Part shown: positions 25,960-33,954 of the stretch, one piece after another
How the letters are laid out: the number at the start of each line of letters is the position of its first letter
Numbering within the stretch: position 1 is the stretch's first letter
DNA from: Clostridiales bacterium
Lineage (GTDB): Bacteria; Bacillota; Clostridia; Oscillospirales; Oscillospiraceae
Reading direction: 5' to 3'
Assembly: GCA_022785125.1 (NCBI GenBank)
Contig: JALFRA010000007.1
Coordinates: 186,001-250,000, forward strand
Length of the DNA stretch: 64,000 nt
Made by a program: the position numbers and the translations under genes
The notes under the pieces: generated by a model
Seen by the model: the letters and a program-made list of their open reading frames with translations, nothing else
Databases searched by the model: none
Told to the model about the DNA's origin: nothing

Positions 25960-26466
25960 CTATGTCTCCCGCCAGCCCCCCAGCACATGGAGGTACCGGA
26001 TATCCCGGAAGGCATAATTGCTCAAAGGCTTCCGGTCCACGTCGTAGGAGTGGGCGGCCACCAGGGTATTGCGCAGGGTGGGCCGTGCCCCTACCTGGAC
26101 CACCACGGCGGTATGGGTAAACACGTCCCCCTGGGGGCTGAACTGGACCAGATCCCCCGGCAGCAGCAGGTCCAGACCGGTTTCCACGGCATAGGGGCCG
26201 GGGCGGACCTGGATCTGGGTCAGGTAGCGGTAGAGAAACTCCACTCCGGTCCAGGCCGGGGCCTTGTTGTTGGCGTCCAGGTAGTACCAGCCATAGTCCG
26301 GGGTGTAGTCCATCACCCCAATGCCGGCATACAGGCACTGGGAAGCGAAGCTGGTGCAGTCGCCCCCCACCTCCTCATAGTCGTAATAGGCCGGGTTGCG
26401 GCCAAAGGCCCAGCGGTGGGCGTAGCGCACGGCGGCACGGCGGTCGTATGGAACAGGCTCCCACAT
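25960..26466 (-). CDS. Amidase-domain (Amidase_6) protein
   Basis: 168 residues of the CHAP/NlpC-like amidase_6 family common in Clostridia. Catalytic cysteine in GGDCTSFASQCLYAG, histidine in FTHTAVVVQV, and the conserved HSYDVDRKPLSNY near the end. No signal peptide with the ATG at 26466 (AGGGAGA 8 nt upstream); a longer start would add a basic stretch but still no signal. Such proteins often act on peptidoglycan during sporulation, which is inference here. Confidence 0.82.
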   Translation of the reverse strand: MWEPVPYDRRAAVRYAHRWAFGRNPAYYDYEEVGGDCTSFASQCLYAGIGVMDYTPDYGWYYLDANNKAPAWTGVEFLYRYLTQIQVRPGPYAVETGLDLLLPGDLVQFSPQGDVFTHTAVVVQVGARPTLRNTLVAAHSYDVDRKPLSNYAFRDIRYLHVLGGWRET

Positions 26467-26515
26467 AACAGTTCTCTCCCTTCCCGCCATTCTATGCGGC
26501 AGCGGGTCAGGGCGC

Positions 26516-26548
26516 AAAAAAAGGAGAGGGTCTCCCCTCTCCTTTTTG
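26516..26548 (-). terminator. Rho-independent terminator of fba
   Basis: GGAGAGGG / CCCTCTCC stem extended by A5/T5, with the A run 26516-26522 giving the T tail on the - strand. Confidence 0.92.
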
Positions 26549-26562
26549 GATGCGTGATTGGA

Positions 26563-27528
26563 TCAGGCCTTGCCGTCGCAGCCCAGGACGTTGATGAGCT
26601 TGTGCTTCACCAGCTCCTTGATGGCGGCACGGGCGGGCTTCAGGTACTCACGAGGATCGAACTTGTCAGGATGCTCGTGGAAGAACTGACGGATGGTGCC
26701 GGTCATGGCCAGGCGCAGGTCGGAGTCGATGTTGATCTTACACACAGCGCCCCGGGCGGCCTGACGCAGCTGCTCCTCGGGGATACCCACAGCGTCGGGC
26801 ATCTTACCGCCATTCTCGTTGACCATCTTCACGAACTCCTGAGGCACGGAAGAGGAGCCATGGAGTACGATGGGGAAGCCGGGCAGACGGCGTACGACCT
26901 CGTCCAGGATGTCGAAGCGCAGGGGCGGGGGAACCAGTTCGCCCTTCTCATTGCGGGTGCACTGAGCGGCGGTGAACTTGTAAGCGCCGTGGCTGGTGCC
27001 GATGGCGATGGCCAGGGAGTCACAGCCGGTCTTGGCCACGAACTCCTCCACCTCCTCGGGGCGGGTGTAGTGGGAGTCCTCGGCGGAAACCTGGACCTCG
27101 TCCTCCACGCCGGCCAGCGCGCCCAGCTCGGCCTCGACGACGACGCCGTGATCGTGGGCGTACTCCACCACCTTCTTGGTGATCTCAATATTCTCGGCGA
27201 AAGGCTTGGAAGAGGCGTCGATCATGACGGAGGTAAAGCCGCCGTCGATGCAGCTCTTGCAGGTCTCGAAGCTGTCGCCGTGGTCCAGGTGCAGGCAGAT
27301 GGGCAGACCGGTCTCGATGATGGCGGCCTCCACCAGCTTGACCAGGTAGGTGTGGTTGGCGTAGGCGCGGGCGCCCTTGGACACCTGAAGGATCAGGGGA
27401 GCGTTGACTTCCTTGGCAGCTTCGGTGATGCCCTGGACAATCTCCATGTTATTGACATTGAAGGCGCCGATGGCGTAGCCGCCGTTGTAGGCCTTCTGGA
27501 ACATTTCCTTGGTAGTTACGAGAGGCAT
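26563..27528 (-). CDS. fba: Class II fructose-1,6-bisphosphate aldolase
   Basis: Zinc-dependent aldolase of glycolysis, 321 residues. Seen: AFNVNNMEIVQGI, the zinc/catalytic segment CLHLDHGDSFETC, EAELGALAGVEDEV, IAIGTSHGAYKF, and LHGSSSVPQEF. The start is the ATG at 27528, 9 nt after AAAAGGAG, giving MPLVTTKEMF as in relatives; the frame stays open far upstream only because it is antisense to the phosphofructokinase. Divergent from that gene with interlocked promoters. Confidence 0.95.
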   Translation of the reverse strand: MPLVTTKEMFQKAYNGGYAIGAFNVNNMEIVQGITEAAKEVNAPLILQVSKGARAYANHTYLVKLVEAAIIETGLPICLHLDHGDSFETCKSCIDGGFTSVMIDASSKPFAENIEITKKVVEYAHDHGVVVEAELGALAGVEDEVQVSAEDSHYTRPEEVEEFVAKTGCDSLAIAIGTSHGAYKFTAAQCTRNEKGELVPPPLRFDILDEVVRRLPGFPIVLHGSSSVPQEFVKMVNENGGKMPDAVGIPEEQLRQAARGAVCKINIDSDLRLAMTGTIRQFFHEHPDKFDPREYLKPARAAIKELVKHKLINVLGCDGKA

Positions 27529-27559
27529 AGTTGTCATCTCCTTTTCTTGATGCACCATG

Positions 27560-27588
27560 ATTTTAACAGGTCTCCTTGATAATTTCAA
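27560..27588 (-). promoter_or_regulatory. Sigma-A promoter of fba
   Basis: On the - strand TTGAAA (27588-27583), 17-nt spacer, TAAAAT (27565-27560). Confidence 0.8.
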
Positions 27589-27604
27589 GAGGACGTGGTA
27601 TGAT
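27576..27604 (+). promoter_or_regulatory. Sigma-A promoter of the PPi-type phosphofructokinase gene
   Basis: TTGATA (27576-27581), 17-nt spacer, TATGAT (27599-27604). The -35 box lies 1 nt from the -35 box of fba; both are inside the dyad CTTGATAATTTCAAG (27575-27589). Confidence 0.8.
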
Positions 27605-27660
27605 ATTCCCGCAAAATCTAAATTTGTAAAAAATTTTTCATTCAACAGGAGGCAACTTTC

Positions 27661-28902
27661 ATGAGTGAACTGAGAGGCGCTTGCATCATCGGCCAGTCCG
27701 GCGGCCCCACCGCCGTCATCAACGCCAGCGCTCTGGGCGTGATCCGCACCGCCCTGGACACCGACTGCATCACCCGAGTGCTGGGCGCCGCCCACGGCAT
27801 CAAGGGCGTGCTGGACGACAAGCTGTACGATATGGGCCAGGAGGACGCCGCCGAGCTGGATCTGCTCAAGTACACCCCCTCCTCCGCTCTGGGCTCCTGC
27901 CGCTATAAGCTGGCCGACCCCGACAAGGACGATACTGATTACAAGCGTATCCTTCAGATCTTCCAGAAGTACGACGTGCGCTACTTCTTCTATAACGGCG
28001 GCAACGACTCCATGGATACCTGCAACAAGATCTCCAAGTATATGCAGAAGGTGGGCTATGAATGCCGCATCATGGGCGTGCCCAAGACCATCGACAACGA
28101 CCTGAACGGCACCGACCACTGCCCCGGCTTCGCTTCCGCCGCCAAGTATATCGCCACCTCCTGCGCCGAGGTGTGGCAGGACGCCCATGTCTATGACACC
28201 GGCATGGTCACCGTCATTGAGATCATGGGCCGTCACGCCGGCTGGCTGGCCGGCTCCGCCGCCCTGGCTTCCGTGGCCGGCTGCGGCCCCGACCTGGTCT
28301 ACCTGCCCGAGACCGACTTCGACATGGACCAGTTCGTCAAGGACGTGACCGACATCTACAACAAGACCGGCAAGTGCATGGTTGCCGTGTCCGAGGGCAT
28401 CCACTACGCCGACGGCCGCTTCGTCTCCGAGGCCGAGACCTCCGCCACCGATGGCTTCGGCCACGCGCAGCTGGGCGGCCTGGCCGTTAAGCTGGCCGAC
28501 ATCATCAAGAACAAGACCGGCGCCAAGGTGCGCGGCATCGAGCTGTCCCTGCTGCAGCGCTGCGGCTCTCACGTGGGCTCCAAGACCGACATCGACGAGG
28601 CCTTCCTGGCGGGTAAGACCGCCGTGGAGGCCGCTGTGGCCGGCACCACCGACAAGATGGTGGCCTTCCAGTGTACCCGCGACGGCGGCTACAAGTGCGA
28701 GACCGTACTGCAGCCCCTGGACATCGTGGCCAACTTCGAGAAGAAGGTGCCCCGCGAGTGGATTAACGAGGCCGGCAACGGCGTCAATCAGGCGTTCATC
28801 GACTACGTCCTGCCTCTCATCCAGGGCGAGGCCAACGGCCCCAAGGAGCACTCCCTGCCCCGCTTTGCCCGCCTGAAGAAGGTCCTTACCACCGAGATGT
28901 AA
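27661..28902 (+). CDS. PPi-dependent-type 6-phosphofructokinase
   Basis: 413 residues. QSGGPTAVINASALG starts the sugar/phosphoryl donor site; YNGGNDSMDT replaces the GGDGT of ATP enzymes; VPKTIDNDLNGTDH has lysine where ATP enzymes have glycine, the usual sign of pyrophosphate use; IEIMGRHAGWLAG is conserved. Such enzymes are reversible and save ATP in anaerobes. The first residue of the GGDD motif being Asn is a clade feature rather than a defect, I believe. SD AGGAGG at 27647-27652. Confidence 0.9.
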   Translation: MSELRGACIIGQSGGPTAVINASALGVIRTALDTDCITRVLGAAHGIKGVLDDKLYDMGQEDAAELDLLKYTPSSALGSCRYKLADPDKDDTDYKRILQIFQKYDVRYFFYNGGNDSMDTCNKISKYMQKVGYECRIMGVPKTIDNDLNGTDHCPGFASAAKYIATSCAEVWQDAHVYDTGMVTVIEIMGRHAGWLAGSAALASVAGCGPDLVYLPETDFDMDQFVKDVTDIYNKTGKCMVAVSEGIHYADGRFVSEAETSATDGFGHAQLGGLAVKLADIIKNKTGAKVRGIELSLLQRCGSHVGSKTDIDEAFLAGKTAVEAAVAGTTDKMVAFQCTRDGGYKCETVLQPLDIVANFEKKVPREWINEAGNGVNQAFIDYVLPLIQGEANGPKEHSLPRFARLKKVLTTEM

Positions 28903-28912
28903 GTAAAACACT

Positions 28913-28951
28913 AAAAAGGAGCCGTTCCCACCACGGGTACGGCTCCTTTTT
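28913..28951 (+). terminator. Rho-independent terminator
   Basis: AAAAAGGAGCCGT / ACGGCTCCTTTTT stem with a 13-nt loop, ending in five T. Confidence 0.9.
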
Positions 28952-28961
28952 GTATGCCGGG

Positions 28962-28991
28962 AAAAAGAAGAGGCGGCACTGCCGCCTCTTC
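28962..28991 (-). terminator. Rho-independent terminator of leuCDB
   Basis: GAAGAGGCGG / CCGCCTCTTC stem, CACTG loop, with a T5 tail on the - strand. Confidence 0.92.
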
Positions 28992-29001
28992 CCTGTTTTC
29001 G

Positions 29002-30078
29002 TCAGATTTTGGCGCAGATGAGATCGCCCATCTGCCTGGTGCCGATGGGGGTGACACCCGGCTCGGCGATGTCGGCGGTGCGCCAGCCCTCGGCCAGCAC
29101 CGCGTCCACGGCGGCTTCCACCGCGTCGGCCTCGGCGGCCAGGCGGAAGGAGTAGCGGAACATCATGGCCACCGACAGGATGGTGGCGATGGGATTGGCC
29201 TTGTCCTGGCCGGCGATGTCGGGGGCGGAGCCGTGGATGGGCTCGTAGAGGCCGGGGGCGGTGTCGCCGATGGAGGCGGAGGGCAGCAGGCCGATGGAGC
29301 CGGTGACCATGGAGGCCTCGTCGGACAGGATGTCGCCGAACATATTCTCGGTGACCACCACGTCGAACTGGCCGGGGTCCCGGACCAGCTGCATGGCGCA
29401 GTTGTCCACCAGCACGTCCTCGTACTGCACGTCGGAATACTCCTCCGCCAGCCGGTGCATGACGCTCCGCCACAGCCGGGAGGTCTCCAGCACGTTGGCC
29501 TTGTCCACGCTGGACACCTTCTTCCGGCGGAGCCGGGCCAGCTCGAAGGCCCGGCGGCCGATGCGCTCGATTTCCTGCTCGGAGTAAGCCATCCGGTCGG
29601 CGGCTTCCATGCCACGATCCTCGGTCTGGTACTTCTCCCGCTGGCCGAAGTAGATGCCGCCGGTGAGTTCCCGGACCATCATCAGGTCAATGCCCTTCTC
29701 GGTGGTCTCCTTCTTCAGGGGGCAGGCGTCGGCCATAGCGGGCCGCAGGGCGGCGGGGCGCAGGTTGGCGTACAGGCCCAGGTCCTTGCGGATGGCCAGC
29801 AGAGCGGTCTCGGGCCGCTGCTCGGCGGGCTTGTCGGAGCCCCACTTGGGGCCGCCCACAGCGCCCAGCAGCACGGCGTCGCAGGCTTTGCACTTCTCGG
29901 CGGTGCCGTCGGGGTAGCTCTTCCCCACCGCGTCGGTGGCGCAGCCGCCCAGCAGCACGTCCTCATAGGTAAAGCTGTGGCCGAAACGTTTGCCCACGGC
30001 CTCCAGCACCTTGACGGCCTCGCCCACTACCTCGGGGCCGATGCCGTCGCCCCGGATCAAAGCAATTTTGTAATTCAT
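29002..30078 (-). CDS. leuB: 3-isopropylmalate dehydrogenase
   Basis: Third enzyme of leucine synthesis, NAD-dependent oxidative decarboxylase; 358 residues. Seen: [55 protein letters not shown] (metal and substrate contacts) and [20 protein letters not shown]. The ATG at 30078 lies within the leuD stop (ATGA). Last gene of leuCDB; leuA is not in the window. Confidence 0.96.
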   Translation of the reverse strand: MNYKIALIRGDGIGPEVVGEAVKVLEAVGKRFGHSFTYEDVLLGGCATDAVGKSYPDGTAEKCKACDAVLLGAVGGPKWGSDKPAEQRPETALLAIRKDLGLYANLRPAALRPAMADACPLKKETTEKGIDLMMVRELTGGIYFGQREKYQTEDRGMEAADRMAYSEQEIERIGRRAFELARLRRKKVSSVDKANVLETSRLWRSVMHRLAEEYSDVQYEDVLVDNCAMQLVRDPGQFDVVVTENMFGDILSDEASMVTGSIGLLPSASIGDTAPGLYEPIHGSAPDIAGQDKANPIATILSVAMMFRYSFRLAAEADAVEAAVDAVLAEGWRTADIAEPGVTPIGTRQMGDLICAKI

Positions 30079-30560
30079 TTCGCCACACCTCGCGCTTTCA
30101 GGGAGTTGAGCAGTCCGCCGGCCTGGATGATGTTGTCCACGAAGGCCGGGAAGGGGGCGGCCTGCCAGGTCTTGCCCTGAGTCTCGTCGGTGATGGTGCC
30201 GGTGGCGAAGTCCACGCTGACGGTGTCCCCCGCCTGGATGGCGGCGGCGGCCTCGGGGCTCTCCATGATGGGCAGGCCGATGTTGATGGCGTTGCGGTAG
30301 AAGATGCGGGCAAAGGAGGGGGCGATGACGCACTTCACGCCGCAGGCCTTGATGGACAGGGGCGCGTGCTCCCGGGAGGAGCCGCAGCCAAAGTTGGCCC
30401 CGGCCACAATGATGTCGCCCTGCTCCACAGTGGAGGCGAAGCTGGCGTCGATGTCCTCCATGCAGTGGGAGGCCAGGGATTTTTCGTCGGGGGCGTTGAG
30501 GTACCGGGCGGGAATGATCACGTCGGTATCCACGTTGTCGCCGTACTTATATACTTTCAT
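30075..30560 (-). CDS. leuD: 3-isopropylmalate dehydratase small subunit
   Basis: 161 residues of the swivel-domain subunit that pairs with LeuC. Seen: [30 protein letters not shown] and [15 protein letters not shown]. Good ribosome site (AAGGAGG). The short form is the archaeal/clostridial HacB-LeuD2 type, matching the LeuC type upstream. Confidence 0.95.
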   Translation of the reverse strand: MKVYKYGDNVDTDVIIPARYLNAPDEKSLASHCMEDIDASFASTVEQGDIIVAGANFGCGSSREHAPLSIKACGVKCVIAPSFARIFYRNAINIGLPIMESPEAAAAIQAGDTVSVDFATGTITDETQGKTWQAAPFPAFVDNIIQAGGLLNSLKARGVAK

Positions 30561-30574
30561 GCCTGAAAACCTCC

Positions 30575-31834
30575 TTACAGCTTCCGGGGATCGGCTACGC
30601 AGCCCGCCACCGCGGAAGCGGCGGCCACGGCAGGGTTGGCCAGAATGATCTCGGAGGACACGGGGCCCATGCGGCCCACGAAGTTGCGGTTGGTGGTGGA
30701 GATGGCCCGCTCGTTGTCGGAGAGCACGCCCATGTGGCCGCCCAGGCAGGGGCCGCAGGTGGGGGTGGACACGGCGCAGCCCGCCTCGATGAAGGTCTGG
30801 ATCAGGCCCTCGGCCATGGCGTCCAGGGTGATCTGCTGGGTGGCGGGGATGACGATGCAGCGCACCCCGTCGGCCACCTTGCGGCCCTTGAGCACCGCCG
30901 CGGCCTGCCGCAGGTCGTCCAGACGGCCGTTGGTGCAGGAGCCGATGACCACCTGGTCGATGTGGGTGCCCTCCACCTGGTCGATGGTGCGGGTGTTGGA
31001 GGGCAGATGGGGCAGGGCCACCGTGGGCTGGAGGGTGTTCAGGTCAATGACGATCTCCTGCTCGTACTCGGCGTCGGGGTCGGCCTCCACCGCTTCCCAC
31101 TCACGGGTGACCCGGCCCTTCAGGTAGGCACGGGTCTTGTCGTCCACTGGGAAGATGCCGTTCTTGGCGCCCGCCTCGATGGCCATGTTGGCGATGGTGA
31201 AGCGGTCGTCCATGGACAGCTCCCCTACCCCTTCCCCGGCAAACTCCAGGGACTTGTACAGGGCGCCGTCCACGCCGATCATGCCGATCAGGTGGAGGAT
31301 CACGTCCTTACCGGACACATAGGGCTGGAACTTACCGGTGAGGGTGACCTTGATGGCGGCGGGCACCTTGAACCAGGCAAGGCCGGTGGCCATGCCGGCG
31401 GCCATATCGGTGGAGCCCACGCCGGTGGAAAACATACCCACCGCGCCGTAGGTACAGGTGTGGGAGTCGGCGCCGATCATGCACTCACCGGGGGCGGTGA
31501 GGCCCTTTTCGGGCAGCAGGGCGTGCTCCACACCCATGCAGCCCACGTCATAGAAGTGGGTGATGTTGAATTCCCTGGCAAATTCCCGGGCCTGGGCGCA
31601 CAGCTGGGCGGACTTGATGTCCTTGCAGGGGGTGGAGTGGTCCAGCACCAGGGCGATTTTATCCTTATCAAATACCTGAGTCAGTCCCGCCTTGCGGAAC
31701 TCGGTGATGGCGACGGGCGCGGTGATGTCGTTGCCCAGCACCAGGTCCAGCTTGGCCTCCACCAGCTGGCCGGGTACCACCTGGTCCAGTCCGGCGTGGC
31801 GGGCCAGGATCTTTTGGGTCATGGTCATTCCCAT
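30575..31834 (-). CDS. leuC: 3-isopropylmalate dehydratase large subunit
   Basis: 419 residues, aconitase superfamily; isomerises 2- to 3-isopropylmalate. Cluster cysteines are in IGSCTNGR and in TCGPCLGG. Other signatures: [22 protein letters not shown] and [12 protein letters not shown]. The length and sequence fit the LeuC2/homoaconitase-like type, so a role on homocitrate is possible in principle, but the leuB neighbour favours leucine synthesis. Start ATG 9 nt after AAGGAGG. Confidence 0.94.
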   Translation of the reverse strand: MGMTMTQKILARHAGLDQVVPGQLVEAKLDLVLGNDITAPVAITEFRKAGLTQVFDKDKIALVLDHSTPCKDIKSAQLCAQAREFAREFNITHFYDVGCMGVEHALLPEKGLTAPGECMIGADSHTCTYGAVGMFSTGVGSTDMAAGMATGLAWFKVPAAIKVTLTGKFQPYVSGKDVILHLIGMIGVDGALYKSLEFAGEGVGELSMDDRFTIANMAIEAGAKNGIFPVDDKTRAYLKGRVTREWEAVEADPDAEYEQEIVIDLNTLQPTVALPHLPSNTRTIDQVEGTHIDQVVIGSCTNGRLDDLRQAAAVLKGRKVADGVRCIVIPATQQITLDAMAEGLIQTFIEAGCAVSTPTCGPCLGGHMGVLSDNERAISTTNRNFVGRMGPVSSEIILANPAVAAASAVAGCVADPRKL

Positions 31835-31871
31835 ACGAGGGCGCCTCCTTATTTCTTGTTGGTATCAGCAT

Positions 31872-31900
31872 ACCATACCCCCTTGCCAGAAGAATGTAAA
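31872..31900 (-). promoter_or_regulatory. Sigma-A promoter of leuCDB
   Basis: On the - strand TTTACA, 17-nt spacer, TATGGT. The leader before leuC is only about 30 nt, too short for a T-box or leader-peptide attenuator. Confidence 0.65.
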
Positions 31901-31912
31901 CCATGCTACAAT
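31883..31912 (+). promoter_or_regulatory. Sigma-A promoter of the Crp/Fnr-type regulator gene
   Basis: TTGCCA (31883-31888), 18-nt spacer, TACAAT (31907-31912). It physically overlaps the divergent leuC promoter, so the two may exclude each other. Confidence 0.55.
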
Positions 31913-31964
31913 CTTACTGTAAGGGCAGGGCTTGTCCCCGTCCGCCCGAAAGGAGGAAACCGCC

Positions 31965-32582
31965 ATGCTGCGCAACATCTGGACGCCCCTGGCCGACGGC
32001 CAGCCCATCCTGCACAAGGAGCCGGGAGAGCTGGTCTATCTCCAGGACACCCGGGCGGAATGCTTTTATTATATTGTATCGGGCACCGCCAAGTGCTTCA
32101 TCAGCTCCCCCGAGGGGGAGGAACGTATCCTCACCCTCCCCCACGCCGGCGAGCTGATGGGCGAGGCCGCCTTCTTTGACGGCCAGCCCCGGGTGTCCTC
32201 CGCCATGGCGGTGACCCGCTGCCAGCTGGTGGCGGTGAACCGGCGGCGGCTGGAGCAGGTCTTTGCCGCCCACCCCGACCTGGCCATCGCCATGCTGGAG
32301 GACCTGGCCCGCCGTGTGCGGATGCTGTCCGGCCATGTGGACGGGGACTTTCTCCAGGCGGACAAGCGCATTGCCCGCCACCTGCTTTCCATCCTGCCCT
32401 GGCCGGAAGATACGGTGCGCTGCACCCATGAGGAGATCGGCTCCTCCGTGGGGGTGAGCCGGGTGACGGTAAGCCGGGTGCTGGGCGAGTTCGACAAAAA
32501 GGGCTGGATCAAGACGGGCTACAAGAGCCTGAAGCTGACAGACCGCCGGGGGCTGGAGGGCTTTTTGCGGGATGGAATGTGA
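31965..32582 (+). CDS. Crp/Fnr family transcriptional regulator
   Basis: 205 residues: cyclic-nucleotide-binding-like beta barrel (about 10-120; YIVSGTAKCFISSPEGEERI, GELMGEAAFFDGQPR) and a C-terminal winged helix (EEIGSSVGVSRVTVSRVLGEF). No cluster-binding cysteine set of FNR is visible. ATG at 31965 has AGGAGG at 31951-31956. It lies directly before the molybdenum hydroxylase genes, which it may control; I could not see an operator. Confidence 0.9.
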   Translation: MLRNIWTPLADGQPILHKEPGELVYLQDTRAECFYYIVSGTAKCFISSPEGEERILTLPHAGELMGEAAFFDGQPRVSSAMAVTRCQLVAVNRRRLEQVFAAHPDLAIAMLEDLARRVRMLSGHVDGDFLQADKRIARHLLSILPWPEDTVRCTHEEIGSSVGVSRVTVSRVLGEFDKKGWIKTGYKSLKLTDRRGLEGFLRDGM

Positions 32583-32607
32583 ACCCTGAATTTTTCATGA
32601 TTTCCCC

Positions 32608-32636
32608 TGTACATTTCTGGCAGAAGCCGGTATAAT
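32608..32636 (+). promoter_or_regulatory. Promoter of the molybdenum hydroxylase operon
   Basis: TGTACA (32608-32613), 17-nt spacer, TATAAT (32631-32636). The -35 is poor, which would suit an activator-dependent promoter. Confidence 0.6.
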
Positions 32637-32686
32637 AGACTGTCTATGAAACACGAAAAAACCCGATTTATGGGGAGGAATTGGAT

Positions 32687-33484
32687 TTGTTCACCATCAA
32701 GAGCTACGTGTTCCCCGAGACTTTGGAGGAAGCCGACGAGCTGCTCCAGCGGGACACCCGGACCAGCGTTATCCTGGGTGGCTGCTGCTGGCTGAAAATG
32801 GGCCGCCGCCGCATTGGCCGCGCCATTGACCTGACCCGGCTGGGCCTGGACCAGATCGAGGTGAAGGACGGCTGGCTGGAGCTGGGGGCCTCGGTCACCC
32901 TCCATCAGTTGGAGACCCACCCCGCCGTCACCTCCCGCTTTGACGGCATCCTGGGAGACTGTGTATCCCACATCGTGGGCGTGCCCTTCCGCAACTGCGC
33001 CACTGTGGGAGGCTCCGTGTTCTCCCGGTTCGGCTTCTCCGACCTGACCTGCGCCCTGCTGGCGCTGGACGCCACTGTGGTGCTCCATCGTGGCGGCGAG
33101 CTCCCCCTGGCGGAGTTCATGGCCTCCCCCATCGCCTTCGACGATATCCTGCTGAAGGTACGCATTAAGGATGACGGCCGCCGGGCCGCCTACCAGAGCG
33201 TCCGCCGCTCCACCACCGACTTCCCCACCCTGGCCGCGGCGGTAAGCTGCCTCAACGGCCAGTGGACCGTGTCGGTGGGCGCCCGTCCCGCCCGGGCGGT
33301 GCGGTGCGAAAGCGCCGCCGCCTGCCTCAACGAGGGCAAGGGGGCCGCAGCCGCCGGACAGGCCGCCGCTGAGGAGCTGACCTACGGCGCCGACCTGCGG
33401 GCCGGGGCGGACTACCGGAAGAAGCTGGCCGCCGTGCTGGTGCGCCGGGCGGCAGAGCAGTGCATGGAGGAGAACAAGGGATGA
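32687..33484 (+). CDS. Molybdenum hydroxylase FAD-binding subunit (xanthine dehydrogenase type)
   Basis: 265 residues of the FAD (medium) subunit. Seen: TSVILGGCCWLKMG (FAD loop), LELGASVTLHQLE, and VPFRNCATVGGSVFSRFGFSD, the usual flavin-binding NxATxGG. Start taken as TTG at 32687, 8 nt after GGAGG, giving MFTIKSYV as in relatives; the TTG at 32681 is too close to the site. The stop overlaps the next gene by ATGA. Confidence 0.9.
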   Translation: MFTIKSYVFPETLEEADELLQRDTRTSVILGGCCWLKMGRRRIGRAIDLTRLGLDQIEVKDGWLELGASVTLHQLETHPAVTSRFDGILGDCVSHIVGVPFRNCATVGGSVFSRFGFSDLTCALLALDATVVLHRGGELPLAEFMASPIAFDDILLKVRIKDDGRRAAYQSVRRSTTDFPTLAAAVSCLNGQWTVSVGARPARAVRCESAAACLNEGKGAAAAGQAAAEELTYGADLRAGADYRKKLAAVLVRRAAEQCMEENKG

Positions 33485-33954
33485 AAGTCAAGATCACCGT
33501 CAACGGGATGCTGTACAACAAGCACATCCCCAACGATATGATGCTGCTGGAGTTTCTGCGCAAGTACGGCTACGTCAGCGTGAAGCGCGGCTGCGACACC
33601 AGCAACTGCGGCCTGTGTACCGTGTGGGTGGAGGGCAAGCCGGTGCTGTCCTGCTCCTACCCCGCCGCCCGGGCCGATGGCCTCCATGTCACCACTCTGG
33701 AGGGCGTGAAGGAGGAGGCCGCCTCCTTCGGCCGTTATATGACCGCCCAGGGCGCCGAGCAGTGCGGCTATTGCAGCCCCGGCTTCATCATGGCGGTACT
33801 GGCCATGCGCCGTGAGCTCACCGATCCCACCGAGGAGGAGATCGCGGGCTATCTGGCGGGCAACCTGTGCCGCTGCTCCGGCTACGCCGGACAGACCCGT
33901 GCCCTGCGGGCCTGGCTCCGTGACAAGCCCTGGGAGAAGGAGGGTCAGGCATGA
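33481..33954 (+). CDS. Molybdenum hydroxylase [2Fe-2S] subunit
   Basis: 157 residues carrying two [2Fe-2S] clusters: plant-ferredoxin type (GCDTSNCGLCTVW, later SCSY) and the helical domain (QCGYCSPGFI, LCRCSGYAG). It passes electrons from the molybdenum centre to FAD. Both junctions in the operon are ATGA overlaps, which suggests equal synthesis of subunits. Confidence 0.94.
   Translation: MKVKITVNGMLYNKHIPNDMMLLEFLRKYGYVSVKRGCDTSNCGLCTVWVEGKPVLSCSYPAARADGLHVTTLEGVKEEAASFGRYMTAQGAEQCGYCSPGFIMAVLAMRRELTDPTEEEIAGYLAGNLCRCSGYAGQTRALRAWLRDKPWEKEGQA

Noticed and set aside
26563-28911. Long N-terminal extension of aldolase
   Set aside because: The extension is antisense to the phosphofructokinase gene and crosses both promoters; the ATG at 27528 has a proper site and the family N-terminus.
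31835-31870. T-box or leucine leader peptide before leuCDB
   Set aside because: The predicted leader is only about 30 nt and shows no T-box sequence or anti-terminator.
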